In this document: positions 1 to 9,537 of the stretch, piece after piece | Position numbering within the stretch: position 1 is the first letter of the stretch | Layout: each line of letters begins with the position of its first letter | Notes under the pieces: generated by a model | What the model saw: the letters and a program-made list of their open reading frames with translations, nothing else | The model's database searches: none | What the model was told of the DNA's origin: nothing | From: Sphingobacterium kitahiroshimense | GTDB taxonomy: Bacteria > Bacteroidota > Bacteroidia > Sphingobacteriales > Sphingobacteriaceae | Length of the DNA: 64,000 nucleotides | NCBI RefSeq assembly: GCF_025961315.1 | Contig: NZ_JAOQNK010000001.1 | Coordinates: 1,674,001 to 1,738,000, forward strand | Reading direction: 5' to 3' | Program-made: the position numbers and the translations under genes

Positions 1-351
1 AATTTTTGCAGCATGTAATTTATCATTCCCCAGAATCATCAAAACCAACGAACGATTCATCGTCATGTTTTCAAAAAAGATAAAATATACGTTCAAAAGC
101 TTTTCTTTCGAAGTGATCTTATCAGAAATATTAACTTCTGACGCCAATGCTACGGACTTTTCAAAAAGATTGACCAACATTGATTTTTCAATCTGTTCGA
201 AACTTGTAAAATAATCGTAGAAGTCTTTTTCTTCAAAATCATTGTCCTTTGCAAAACGATAAATATTTTTTGGTCGCTCTCCGTGATTCAAAATGTACTC
301 TCCATACAATTCAAATATTTTATCTGCTGTAATTTGATTTTCCTTTTCCAT
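1..351 (-). CDS. TetR-like transcriptional regulator (3' part outside window)
   Basis: The reverse strand from the ATG at 351 is open to the window edge for 117 codons, so only the N-terminal part is present. The start reads MEKENQITADKIFELYGEY, followed by a short helical region (residues about 5-60) that includes IYRFAKDNDFEEKDFYDYF. This is the spacing of a divergent TetR helix-turn-helix, of the type in Bacteroidota where the recognition helix ends in FYxYF. The rest (MLVNLFEKS onward) looks like the all-helical ligand-binding domain. It probably represses a neighbouring gene outside the window. The family assignment rests on this pattern only. Confidence 0.6.
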   Translation of the reverse strand, partial: MEKENQITADKIFELYGEYILNHGERPKNIYRFAKDNDFEEKDFYDYFTSFEQIEKSMLVNLFEKSVALASEVNISDKITSKEKLLNVYFIFFENMTMNRSLVLMILGNDKLHAAKI

Positions 352-857
352 CTTTGTATGTATATCTTACCATACACAATTTAGTTATATTTTAAACCAA
401 CTTAGTAAAATAAGGTGTAATTTTACACTATATAAATGATCCAATAGATGAATAATGGTAAAATATAGGTTTAATCCAATTTAAGGCCGATTTTGGAATT
501 TTAACGGTTTACTCATTATTTGAGCATGAGCGGATCCAACATATGGGTTAGATTGCCGAAAATGTATATTTAATCTATTTATACTTATACATTTCTTTAT
601 CGAATCTCGTATGTTGTTTGCCGTAGTTTATCAATAACTACCTCATTGCTGACCGATAGCTTTTTCAAATAAGTTATTTCTCCTCGAGATGGTCTAGGTT
701 CTCTTTCTATACGTTTGAACGGATATCTTTAGCTACGATATCAAAGTCTGCCTCATAGCTATACTTAAGGGTGGATGAACATTTCTATATCAGGATTGTT
801 ATATTCTTATATCATCATTTTAAGCATTTAATCGATATAAATAGGAATTCCGTCAAT
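352..857. other. Intergenic region without a convincing gene
   Basis: About 500 bases separate the divergent TetR-like gene and the lipoprotein at 858. The stretch is AT-rich and should hold both promoters, but I could not fix a -33/-7 pair. A reverse-strand reading of about 44 codons between roughly 600 and 735 is open and looks weakly protein-like. It has no start signal and no family I recognise, so it may be a gene remnant or chance. Confidence 0.4.
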
Positions 858-1544
858 ATGCAGAAAACTCGTAAAATACTTAAGATCTTGCCACCGCAGA
901 AGATGTTGCTACCTCTGATCATTTCATGTGTTGTTACTGCATGTACAGATCGAGCAGGTTCTGATAAAAGCAAAACAAATACAACTATGCATAAAGTTGA
1001 AACACTGTCACCCACAAGATCAGCAGAAGAGCATACTCCTCCCCTTAATATCGATGCTATAAAAAAGGCTTATACTGCTGTCAATAAACAACTCGAAGAT
1101 GGTCAATTGGATTCCACAACATTTAAATATTCTTGCAAAGATGAAAAAAATGGGACGGTGGGTTACTTTACAAAAAATGGTAACCTGAAACTAATTGTCC
1201 ACAGTTATAATGAGTATGATCATTATGAAGCTGTAGATCGTTATTTTGTACAGGACAGTACTTTATTTTTCACTTACAGTACCAGTACCGCGTGGTCATT
1301 TGATGATGGTCCAGAAGGCTCAACAAAGGATAACATCAAAGAAAATCGAACTTATCTCATAGCGGAGAAGCCGGTTAAATGTTTGGAGAAAAATTTCACA
1401 ATACGATCAAAAGCATCCACTAATCCTGATCCGGAATCAGTTCCTAACCGAGATGTTAATTGCCAATCTGCGGCAATTGTATTAAAACCGTATCACATAT
1501 TGACAAAATACAGATTTAAATCTACTGCAAATTGCTTGGAATGA
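858..1544 (+). CDS. Predicted lipoprotein of unknown function
   Basis: The frame is open from a GTG at 771, but the first 29 residues do not look like a signal peptide. Starting at the ATG at 858 gives MQKTRKILKILPP, a hydrophobic stretch and a lipobox (VVTAC) near residue 29, so the product is probably a lipid-anchored envelope protein. A shorter start at 903 is also possible. After a low-complexity linker the mature part (about 180 residues) is polar, with scattered cysteines (SCKDE, KCLEK, NCQSA, NCLE). I do not recognise the family. Confidence 0.7.
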   Translation: MQKTRKILKILPPQKMLLPLIISCVVTACTDRAGSDKSKTNTTMHKVETLSPTRSAEEHTPPLNIDAIKKAYTAVNKQLEDGQLDSTTFKYSCKDEKNGTVGYFTKNGNLKLIVHSYNEYDHYEAVDRYFVQDSTLFFTYSTSTAWSFDDGPEGSTKDNIKENRTYLIAEKPVKCLEKNFTIRSKASTNPDPESVPNRDVNCQSAAIVLKPYHILTKYRFKSTANCLE

Positions 1545-1631
1545 TCATAAATCTCTTTTATTTAGATATAACAGGCAAAACCAAATCCACTAACTGCTAT
1601 TCAGTAATTACCCAAAATTAAATATATACAT

Positions 1632-2132
1632 ATGATTCGCACCTTCTCTTTCTTAATTCTTGCAGCTATATTAATTACGGGCTGTCAAAATCAAAAAAAT
1701 GTTTCTGACACAACTGAAGTTAAACGTGATACGTCAACGTTAATTTCTCTGGAGACACAACTACAGGCGATTGACACTAATTTTTCCACAGATTCCGTAC
1801 TATTATCATTCTCGGTGTTCAACCATTCAGACACGGTACAGCGGTTTTGTAAATGGGAAACACCTTTTGAACCGATGTTAGGAAAATATATGGAGATTGT
1901 CGATGAACAGGGAATAGAAGCGCAGTTTACGGGTCCGATGGCGAGAAGGGTGATGCCACCTCCTGCAGAAAGTTATATTCTAGTGCAACCAAATGATTGC
2001 GTCAGTACAGTATACAACCTTGCAAAAAACTATACGATCAAACCAGGAAAATACACTGTTAAATATACTGGCGGAGGTGTGAGTGGTCTACATGAAGGAA
2101 ATGAAGTCAAAATTACTGTAAATGGAAAATAA
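1632..2132 (+). CDS. Lipoprotein resembling the N-terminal domain of M35-type metalloproteases
   Basis: A short signal peptide ends in the lipobox ITGC (Cys18), so this is a lipoprotein. The mature part looks like an immunoglobulin-like beta-sandwich: an FNHSDTVQRFCKWETPFEP stretch, then FTGPMARR, VQPNDCVSTVYNLA and KPGKYTVKY. This order (a W-x-TP motif, then GP-x-x-RR, then a YNLA / PGxYTVxY end) matches what I know of the domain before the catalytic part of peptidyl-Lys metalloendopeptidases (M35). The catalytic HExxH domain is absent, so it is not a protease itself. It may be a binding or inhibitor-like module. No operon partner is evident; the next gene is convergent. Confidence 0.65.
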   Translation: MIRTFSFLILAAILITGCQNQKNVSDTTEVKRDTSTLISLETQLQAIDTNFSTDSVLLSFSVFNHSDTVQRFCKWETPFEPMLGKYMEIVDEQGIEAQFTGPMARRVMPPPAESYILVQPNDCVSTVYNLAKNYTIKPGKYTVKYTGGGVSGLHEGNEVKITVNGK

Positions 2133-2176
2133 TCACAATTTGTTTATAAATAAATAAGGTAACTTTTTCATATTTT

Positions 2177-2941
2177 CTATCTATCCATCCAGAGTTTGAA
2201 GGCTCTTACTTTATCTTTAGGAACTACGATTTCACAGTCGGTCTTTGTATCCAGCTTTAATAATAAACTATTTTTAAAATAAGGTATTACTATTGTTATG
2301 GCATCAACATTAACGATTACTTGTCTGTTGCATCTAAAAAACTTCAAGGGATCTAACTGATTAACAAGCTCGTCAAGTGTGTTTCCTAAAATAAACCGCT
2401 CACCTTCGAGCGTTTCCAGTATCACGGAATGATCTATATATATATAACGGATATTAGAAGTTTTAACCACGAAATACTTTTCACCTTTTTTAAGGAGAAA
2501 CCGTTCACGTAAAATATTTTTAGAATTATAAGTATCGAGCTGCGTAATTAACCGACGCAAAGAATTATCGATTTTATAATTTGAACTGTTTTGAAATACC
2601 TTTTTAATCATATCATCAAACTGTGTTTGTGAAATTGGTTTCAATAGATATGACAATGCATTATAATCAAATGCTTTTATAGCATAGTGATCAAACGCCG
2701 TAGTGAATACAATAGGGCAATTAATCTCTAAATTTGTAAATAGTTCGAATACTAAGCCATCACTCAGTTGGATATCCAACAATAATAAATCTGGCTCACC
2801 GTTTAGCATGAACCATTTTTCAGCTTCCTCAATACTTTTCAGCCACGCTACAATCGAAAGAGATTCACTTTTAACATTTCGAGCTAGCCTTTCAATATTA
2901 TTGTAAGCAGCGATTTCGTCTTCAACGACTACAATTTTCAT
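2177..2941 (-). CDS. LytTR-family response regulator
   Basis: A receiver domain (residues about 1-120) carries the acidic pair in VVVEDE, the phosphoacceptor Asp56 in LLLLDIQLSDG, Thr80/81 and the conserved lysine in YLLKP (Lys101). A C-terminal LytTR DNA-binding domain (about 150-254) includes the typical FRCNRQVIVN segment. The length of 254 residues is normal. Its start overlaps the end of the kinase gene by 20 bases, so the two are translationally coupled and form one two-component system. The barrel gene 4050-6497 lies directly upstream on the same strand and may belong to the same unit or be its target. Confidence 0.92.
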   Translation of the reverse strand: MKIVVVEDEIAAYNNIERLARNVKSESLSIVAWLKSIEEAEKWFMLNGEPDLLLLDIQLSDGLVFELFTNLEINCPIVFTTAFDHYAIKAFDYNALSYLLKPISQTQFDDMIKKVFQNSSNYKIDNSLRRLITQLDTYNSKNILRERFLLKKGEKYFVVKTSNIRYIYIDHSVILETLEGERFILGNTLDELVNQLDPLKFFRCNRQVIVNVDAITIVIPYFKNSLLLKLDTKTDCEIVVPKDKVRAFKLWMDR

Positions 2942-3992
2942 ATGCTATTAATTTAATTTTTCCATTGGTTTGATGGGATTGTAATATTGGAATTTTGACA
3001 ATGAAGAAATTGTCTATGATATCCACTTCCACTTTCGTTGTTGAAAGCATTGCATATATTTTTCTTAAGCTTGCTAAACCAATCCCACTGTTTTCCTTCG
3101 TATAAGAATGCCTTTTACCAAACATATTATTTGAGACAACCACAAATTGGGATGTTACATCAATCGTACATCTCACGCGATGACTATCATCAATAATGTT
3201 GTGCTTTATTACGTTTTCAACAAGATTATATATTGACAAAGGAGGAATAACAGCCTTATCATCAATTTGGTGTGAATAATTTATCGAAACTATTAAATTG
3301 GAACCATATCTTTCCTGTGTCATCTTAATGAATTTCTCTACGATCAAAAGCTCTTCCACTAATGATACAGTTTGGTTGTCAGCGTTCTTTAAAAGATATC
3401 GGTATAGTTCGGAAAGATTATGTAAAAAGTTCAATGCTTTGGGGTTAGTATCATCTATAAGAGAATAAAGAGTATTGAGATTATTAAATAAGAAATGGTG
3501 TTCTAACTGGCTTTTTATCGCATTGATACTGGCAGTTTGAAGTTGCTTCTGTAATAGAACATTTCTGCGCATATTTGAGATAGATACAGTTACTGCACCA
3601 TAAATTATAGAATAGATGTTTAATCCAAGCCACGTGGGAAAGAAACGGCTAGTTAAAAAAAGTCCAAAAGATTCTTTAACGTTCCAGGTACCTAAATAAA
3701 ACTCCAACAGCTTTTCGAGCACTGTAACTGCCACACCAATTAAGAGGAATCCTACAATTTGTATTAATCTATTAAGCTTAGGCTTTTGAAAATCAAATTG
3801 TCCACAGTACCACATTAAAAATGCCACTGGAATGCTATAAATTAAAGATCTTGGAAAGATGGATAGAAAGAAGTCGGAGATAGAACCCAACACATATTCG
3901 GAACTAAACTGAACTTCACTCGATAGAATAATGGCAAACAATAAAAAAGCAAACAGGTAAGCCCTAAAATATGTACTCAAAAATCTCTTCAT
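2922..3992 (-). CDS. LytS-type sensor histidine kinase
   Basis: The N-terminal half (about 1-140) is hydrophobic with about four predicted membrane segments and no extracytoplasmic sensor domain. The C-terminal half is a His_kinase / HATPase pair. The H-box reads SQLEHHFLFNNLNTL, where family members usually have NPHFLFN, so His166 is the likely phosphoacceptor and the preceding Pro is replaced by His. The N-box is LVENVIKHN and the G-box NSGIGLASLRKIY. It should phosphorylate the LytTR regulator encoded immediately downstream with overlap. The signal sensed cannot be read from the sequence. Confidence 0.9.
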   Translation of the reverse strand: MKRFLSTYFRAYLFAFLLFAIILSSEVQFSSEYVLGSISDFFLSIFPRSLIYSIPVAFLMWYCGQFDFQKPKLNRLIQIVGFLLIGVAVTVLEKLLEFYLGTWNVKESFGLFLTSRFFPTWLGLNIYSIIYGAVTVSISNMRRNVLLQKQLQTASINAIKSQLEHHFLFNNLNTLYSLIDDTNPKALNFLHNLSELYRYLLKNADNQTVSLVEELLIVEKFIKMTQERYGSNLIVSINYSHQIDDKAVIPPLSIYNLVENVIKHNIIDDSHRVRCTIDVTSQFVVVSNNMFGKRHSYTKENSGIGLASLRKIYAMLSTTKVEVDIIDNFFIVKIPILQSHQTNGKIKLIAYENCSR

Positions 3993-4049
3993 TGAATCTT
4001 GTATTATGGAATAGCTTTTATAGTTTTAATTTTCTAATTATTTAACTTT

Positions 4050-6497
4050 TTAATTAACTGGGATGGCTGTACCTCCAGCGTTTTTGTCTTCAATGACATC
4101 CGAATCATCCTGTTTCGCACTCTTTTTAATTTTGCCAAATTGATAACGAAAACTTAGACGTAATTGTCGTAATGGTGCTACTATTGTAGAATTTTGATTA
4201 AAATTATATCCTGAAACTTCAGTATGTAATTTTACATTTTTATGGAATGGCTGTAACATCGATAGGGAAATACTTGAACTTTTATTTATTATATTTTTCT
4301 TGACACCAATCATTGAATACGAAAGCGCATCTGAATACCCTTGTAAATTAATTTCTCTCGTATTATAGTTCGAATATAACTCTAATGAGAAACCTTTACT
4401 GAATTTTGCAGAAGCAAATATACTGGCGTTCATGGTAAGCCCCTTATTGGAATAAGTGTCACTTGAAAGTTTACTATAAAAAATGTTCAAATTTGGTGCA
4501 ACAGAAAATTTGGAATCCTGATATGAAAAATAGATATTTCCTCCTAAAGATCTACTTTTTCCTATATTTTGAAAGGTAACAGAGGTTGAGCCATCTGAAC
4601 CTACATCTCTTTTTTCTTGAATAGAATTATTCACGATTGTAAAAAAAGGTGACAGTGTAAAAAATAATTTGTTAACTGAGAAATTTGAATATGCAACCTC
4701 TATTTGATGACTTTTTTCAGGTTTCAAGTTTGGATTTCCATAACGAACATTATTGACATCAGCTCTATTTATAAAAGGATTTAGAAATGTAATACCCGGT
4801 CTCTGTAACCTCTGATTATAACTTAATCGTATAGACTGCTTAGTCTTCCCAAAAGATTTTACGAAAGACAAACTTGGCAAAAGGTTACGAAAATCATTTT
4901 CGAAAGAATGCAAACGATCCACTCTTCCATCATTTATTGTTCTTTCGTAACGTAATCCTGTATTGGATCGGAAACCTTTTCCTAGTGAGACATTGTAACT
5001 GTTATAAACAGAAATAATTTGCTGATCATAATCCATTTCATTCAATGAACTGTCCATAAGTTCAAAACTTTGGCTAGCATTATCAAATGCCGACATCAGC
5101 GAAGAGCTGTTAAAAGCTCTTCCAATATATTTCATTCCAAATTCAAGATTGATCCTTTTAGAAAGAGGTTTGGAATAATCTATTTGTGCCGACAGTTCTT
5201 TACGCTTTTGCAAATTAAAACTTCTATCGTCATAAGCACGATCTCGATTAAGAAAATAATGGTTATTATCATCCGATGAACTTAATATAATGGATGAAAT
5301 CAAAGTGTGGTTGTCACCCTTCAACTTCAAATTGTGATCAAGATGTAAAGAATAACCTGGTTTTTTAATCTTATTATCTATAGATCTTGAATTTTCATCC
5401 GCTCCCACTCCTTTAACCGAGGACCAAAAACTTATATCCTCATCCCTATCATTATTAACATCATTCACCTGAATTCCGGCTGATAAAATATTTTTATGAG
5501 AGAAGTTATAGCTTGATGATAGATTGGCTCCATAAGACCGTCCAATGGCCCTTATATCACTTTCTTGAAATAAATACTGTGTTTGATCTCCATAACTATT
5601 TCTCTCTAATTCGGAATGAATTTTATTCCTATAATAATTGGAAGTTAAAGAAACATTTGATGAAAACTTCGTATTACTTATACCGCCGCCTGCTGCTATA
5701 TTCGCATTTCCAATTGAGCCTGCCGAAACATTCACGAATGCATTTATGCCTTTAAGATCTCTTTTTGTTATTATATTTATGATGCCGACAGTGCCCTCTG
5801 CATCATATTTAGCGCCTGGATTTGTAATGACTTCTACACGTTTAATCATACTTGCGGGAACTAATTTCAATGCATCCGAAACTGATCCAGCAATAAGAGT
5901 AGAAGGTTTGTCGTTAATGAATACTTTCACGCTAGAACTCCCACGTAGTTTGACCTCCCCATTAAAATCAACGCTAACATATGGTACTTTTCTTAGTAAT
6001 TCGTCTGCGGCAAAACTATCCGAATTATTGGTTTCATCAACGTTATAAATTAATTTACCATCTTTTTCTTCTACTATTGGAGCTTTTAATACTATAGAAA
6101 CCTCATCAATGGTTCGGCTCTTTTGAAAAAGCTTAATTATTAAAGGCTCTTTTGAGATCGACGAAGTTTTTAAAAAAAAATCCAAACTATCGTAACCGAC
6201 ATGTGAAATTTTAAGTAATATTGAATCACGAAGAACTTTGCGCATCTGAAATCTCCCCTCCTGATCAGATGATAATCTATCGATAATTTCTCTATCATTG
6301 ATAGAGATTACTTGAATCGTCGCAGATGGGATTACCTTTTCTGTTGTTTGTTCTAAAATTTTCCCATAGAATATAATGCTATCTAATCCGATTCTCTGCG
6401 ATATTACATTTTCTACTTTTTTTATGGAGCCCCCTTTTGATAGTAAAACAGATGTCAATGAAAAAAATAATACGAAGGAAATTCTTCTTATGCTCAT
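4050..6497 (-). CDS. TonB-dependent-receptor-like outer-membrane beta-barrel protein
   Basis: The 815-residue protein starts with a hydrophobic signal (SIRRISFVLFFSL). A carboxypeptidase-regulatory-like beta domain (about 40-110, FYGKILEQTTEKVIPSATI) is followed by a TonB plug-like region (about 140-245) with ADELLRKVPYVSVD, GSSSVKVFINDKP and GTVGIINIITKRD, and then a long beta-barrel rich in alternating aromatic strands ending in RLSFRYQFGK. This is the OMP_b-brl_3 layout, where the protein need not be a nutrient importer. It ends 57 bases before the kinase gene on the same strand, so co-expression with the two-component pair is likely. The C-terminal tail after the last strand (KKSAKQDDSD onward) is short and charged. 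Confidence 0.88.
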   Translation of the reverse strand: MSIRRISFVLFFSLTSVLLSKGGSIKKVENVISQRIGLDSIIFYGKILEQTTEKVIPSATIQVISINDREIIDRLSSDQEGRFQMRKVLRDSILLKISHVGYDSLDFFLKTSSISKEPLIIKLFQKSRTIDEVSIVLKAPIVEEKDGKLIYNVDETNNSDSFAADELLRKVPYVSVDFNGEVKLRGSSSVKVFINDKPSTLIAGSVSDALKLVPASMIKRVEVITNPGAKYDAEGTVGIINIITKRDLKGINAFVNVSAGSIGNANIAAGGGISNTKFSSNVSLTSNYYRNKIHSELERNSYGDQTQYLFQESDIRAIGRSYGANLSSSYNFSHKNILSAGIQVNDVNNDRDEDISFWSSVKGVGADENSRSIDNKIKKPGYSLHLDHNLKLKGDNHTLISSIILSSSDDNNHYFLNRDRAYDDRSFNLQKRKELSAQIDYSKPLSKRINLEFGMKYIGRAFNSSSLMSAFDNASQSFELMDSSLNEMDYDQQIISVYNSYNVSLGKGFRSNTGLRYERTINDGRVDRLHSFENDFRNLLPSLSFVKSFGKTKQSIRLSYNQRLQRPGITFLNPFINRADVNNVRYGNPNLKPEKSHQIEVAYSNFSVNKLFFTLSPFFTIVNNSIQEKRDVGSDGSTSVTFQNIGKSRSLGGNIYFSYQDSKFSVAPNLNIFYSKLSSDTYSNKGLTMNASIFASAKFSKGFSLELYSNYNTREINLQGYSDALSYSMIGVKKNIINKSSSISLSMLQPFHKNVKLHTEVSGYNFNQNSTIVAPLRQLRLSFRYQFGKIKKSAKQDDSDVIEDKNAGGTAIPVN

Positions 6498-6904
6498 ATT
6501 AAATTAGTTTATAGATCTAAACTAGATAAGCATCTTTAAAATTCCACCCACAAAACGATGAGGTCGAAATTCAGCCATTTAAAACCGAATTTTTGCACTT
6601 AAATAGATTTAAACAATGGGATGATAAAATTAACCCAAATAAATTTTAACCTAAAGAAGTATTCGTCTTTTATCAATTTAATTCTTCTTTACAAACTGTT
6701 TCGTAAAGAGAATAATCCTATAAATTAATATACTATTTAATTCAAATTTAATAAATATAGAGATTTTTACCATCAATAGGAATATATTAATGCTATTATA
6801 ATCCCTATGACAATGGAAATCAGATGCATTTATTTGCTTAATCTGTTTTAAGGACTTATTACTAAATATCTATCCTTTCTTAACCACTTCCCTCCTCTAC
6901 CATG
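6498..6904. other. AT-rich intergenic region upstream of the barrel gene
   Basis: About 400 bases of very AT-rich sequence separate the barrel gene from the HNH remnant. It presumably holds the minus-strand promoter for the barrel / kinase / regulator unit. I found no clean -33/-7 pair, no strong hairpin and no coding potential. Confidence 0.35.
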
Positions 6905-7114
6905 CTAGATTATCTGGTGACAAAATTTAGTACCTTCCAATTCTTGAAGACTATAGTTATGCTCACCAAGTTTTCTTGTAGGCTTTGAAATCAAAATACA
7001 ATAATCTTGATCGATACCAACCAAGCTATGATCAAAAGTACGGTGGAGATTTTGACATCGTGTAACTTCTGTGTTTTTAGCGATATCTGCTAAAGGTAAA
7101 CCCACTTTCTTCAA
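6905..7114 (-). pseudogene. Remnant of an HNH restriction-type endonuclease C-terminus
   Basis: This 69-codon reverse frame contains CQNLHRTFDHSLVGIDQDY, then CILISKPTRK and HNYSLQELEG. In HNH_2-type endonucleases of restriction systems the end of the nuclease domain has the form N-G-x-C-L-x-x-N-L-H-R-x-F-D-x-G-L-I-x-I-D-D-D-Y-x-I-L-V-S, and this piece matches that tail through the YSLxxLxGxxI end. The first HNH histidines and the rest of the protein are missing, and the sequence upstream of 7114 is interrupted. It is best read as a decayed fragment, not a working small protein. Confidence 0.45.
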
Positions 7115-7230
7115 TTACATTGCAGTTGAAATCGATTTTTCACGTTCATCTCTTGACGATACAAGCAGTACTTTTTAGCACTGCTTGTCATGGAATTAGC
7201 TTCAGTAAAAAAACGATAACAACGTGATCA

Positions 7231-9537
7231 CTAAAATAATTTTGAGAATAAACCTGGTTTTTTCCAAGTCTTTTTGTACTCATCTGCCAAAGCAACATGA
7301 TCACTATAGCCCAATACAATGTCAAGATGTTGATGCGCTTGCTTCAAATCGCCACTGACATACAAAGCTTTTGCCACTAACAGATGAACTTCTTCGGAGG
7401 TATCATCATATCCCCGATCTTCGGTCTCATAAATATGCTTTAATTTATTGGAGTACTTAAGCAAGGGTTCCAGTTGATTGTCTGCTGCAAATAATTTGAT
7501 ACCATATAGCAACCATTGTAGATATTCCGGCGCGTCAAATGTTTCTTCACAATAAGCATCCTGTGCTGTGAAAAAGTCAATTCCTTCTGAATACTCCTCC
7601 ATGAAATAATGACTTTTCATAATCATATACAACGTTTTTGCTTTATCAAAGGCATTAATAATAAATTCCTTCTTATTGCCTAAGTATAGGCGAGCTGTAT
7701 GGTTGACATTTTTGTAGTCTTCTATTTCATTGTAAATCTGCATCAGCACATAGGGTGCATGTGCTTCATGCGGATACTGCTCAATAATATGCGTATAATA
7801 AGCGATCTTAACATCATGTGGTTCGTCGTCATAAATATCGTACAGCAGTCCTTCAACAGTATTTTTCGCGGCTTCATAATCTCTAAAATCATAATCGGAA
7901 ATATCTGGATTCACAATATAGTGCTGATAGATTTTAATTAGCAATTCCTGTGCTTCATCAGCACTATTTTCAGTCTCCCCTAAGCCATTCTTGACAACTA
8001 AATAATCGGCTTGATGTTTCAGATATAGATAAAAGTTTGAATCTTCTGCTGTATAAGTACGAAAGAATTTTGCTAACGCAGCTTTTGCATCGACATAATT
8101 TTCTTGTTTTATTAGTGCATCTAATAAAGTATGATGCAGTTCCTCAAATTCACTATTTTGCAGGCCAATATGGATCACATCGACTGCAGTCCCATAACAT
8201 CCATTTTTAATAAGTTCTATACTATAGTTATTGCAGCACATGGCCCAATTGTGTCTGCTACCGAGATAGTCACTTTCATAACTACCTTCTTCATAATATG
8301 CCTGGAAAGCATGAAAAGATTGTTCATAAAGACCCGATAACATCGCTTGAAACAACGCAAGATCTTCCGGATCTGTAATTTCTTCCGTGATAAATTCGCT
8401 AAGTTCAACGCCGTCATTGTACAGGTCCCGAGGCAAATCTTCAAATGTTGGAAGTTCCAGATCGATTGCTCCTGTTACTAAATATTTGGATATAAAATAG
8501 CGTCTCCAGGTTATGGAGGCGGATTTAATTTCTAGGGCTTTGCTCAGCAGTGGTAATGCCTCTGCGTGCCGTGCTGCTTCATGTAAATAGGTGCCTGCAA
8601 AATGATACAGCGAAAATTTATCGGAATGCGTATCCAACAGCCTCAGTGCGTGATGATAATAAAAATCGGCCTTTATATGCATCCTCTCAAAATGATTACG
8701 CTCCACGATTAACTGGAAATAAAACACGTCATCATCGACAAGTCCATTCTTAATCAGCTTATCGAAACGTTGGTGCCATTTCACTAGCCCATCTAAAACA
8801 TCCTCTTTACTATTTACACCTCTGATCAATTTCAATAAGATGGCCTTTGTCAAGGCCATATCTTCATTTTCAAAAGCTATTTCTGCAAGATACAGGTAGT
8901 CGCTATCATTATCGCTGGCAAATTGTTGTATGTGATCTGCTATAACCTGAATGATTGCATCGGGAGATATTAATTTATCTTCCTGTAGCAGATAAATCTT
9001 CTTCATCAGAAAGATCGCATTATACTGATCCCGCTGTTCTCTATCTGCTGTAAAATATGTGGTAAAGAAAACCATTGCTTCATCCAATGTTTTCAAAACA
9101 GCCGCTTTTTCTCCGACAGATTCATAAATCCTAATTAAGAAATCATAACCAGATGTTGCATAGCTAGTATCTTGAATTAAACATTGTGCATAACCGATAT
9201 AATCGTTCCTATTTTCGGGCGTGATGTGTCTTTTGGAAAGATGAATATAAGCTAAATTATAATCGTTATTCAATGCATAACTTAGTATATGCTGTAATGC
9301 TTCTGAATTTTGGGGCTCAAGGCTTATAATTTTCTTAAGATAAGGAACCGTAAATTGATTCATCGTGTCATAGACAAGTTCCGGGTGACCAGGATATACA
9401 TAATCGTAATGTGCAATGGCCATTAAAAACAATACCGCTGTATCGTCAGGATGATTTTTAAGATGCTGCTCTCCTTCTTCTATACATAGTGCGAGATCAC
9501 CTGAATAAAATAAATTTTCTAACTCCTCGATGTTCAT
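7231..9537 (-). CDS. Large TPR-type helical repeat protein
   Basis: The 768-residue protein has no signal peptide or membrane segment. It is built of helical hairpins throughout, with TPR-like units such as CIEEGEQHLKNHPDDTAVLF (residues about 17-36), AEALPLLSKALEIKSASITW and LVAKALYVSGDLKQAHQHLD near the C-terminus. The acidic composition and lack of a catalytic motif suggest a cytoplasmic scaffold or interaction protein. It stands alone, with long non-coding stretches on both sides, so its neighbours say little about its role. The start ATG at 9537 is followed directly by a plausible amphipathic first helix. Confidence 0.75.
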   Translation of the reverse strand: MNIEELENLFYSGDLALCIEEGEQHLKNHPDDTAVLFLMAIAHYDYVYPGHPELVYDTMNQFTVPYLKKIISLEPQNSEALQHILSYALNNDYNLAYIHLSKRHITPENRNDYIGYAQCLIQDTSYATSGYDFLIRIYESVGEKAAVLKTLDEAMVFFTTYFTADREQRDQYNAIFLMKKIYLLQEDKLISPDAIIQVIADHIQQFASDNDSDYLYLAEIAFENEDMALTKAILLKLIRGVNSKEDVLDGLVKWHQRFDKLIKNGLVDDDVFYFQLIVERNHFERMHIKADFYYHHALRLLDTHSDKFSLYHFAGTYLHEAARHAEALPLLSKALEIKSASITWRRYFISKYLVTGAIDLELPTFEDLPRDLYNDGVELSEFITEEITDPEDLALFQAMLSGLYEQSFHAFQAYYEEGSYESDYLGSRHNWAMCCNNYSIELIKNGCYGTAVDVIHIGLQNSEFEELHHTLLDALIKQENYVDAKAALAKFFRTYTAEDSNFYLYLKHQADYLVVKNGLGETENSADEAQELLIKIYQHYIVNPDISDYDFRDYEAAKNTVEGLLYDIYDDEPHDVKIAYYTHIIEQYPHEAHAPYVLMQIYNEIEDYKNVNHTARLYLGNKKEFIINAFDKAKTLYMIMKSHYFMEEYSEGIDFFTAQDAYCEETFDAPEYLQWLLYGIKLFAADNQLEPLLKYSNKLKHIYETEDRGYDDTSEEVHLLVAKALYVSGDLKQAHQHLDIVLGYSDHVALADEYKKTWKKPGLFSKLF

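Noticed and set aside
600-735. A minus-strand reading of about 44 open codons in the intergenic region after the TetR-like gene.
   Set aside because: No start signal, no recognisable family and short; chance openness in AT-rich DNA is as likely.
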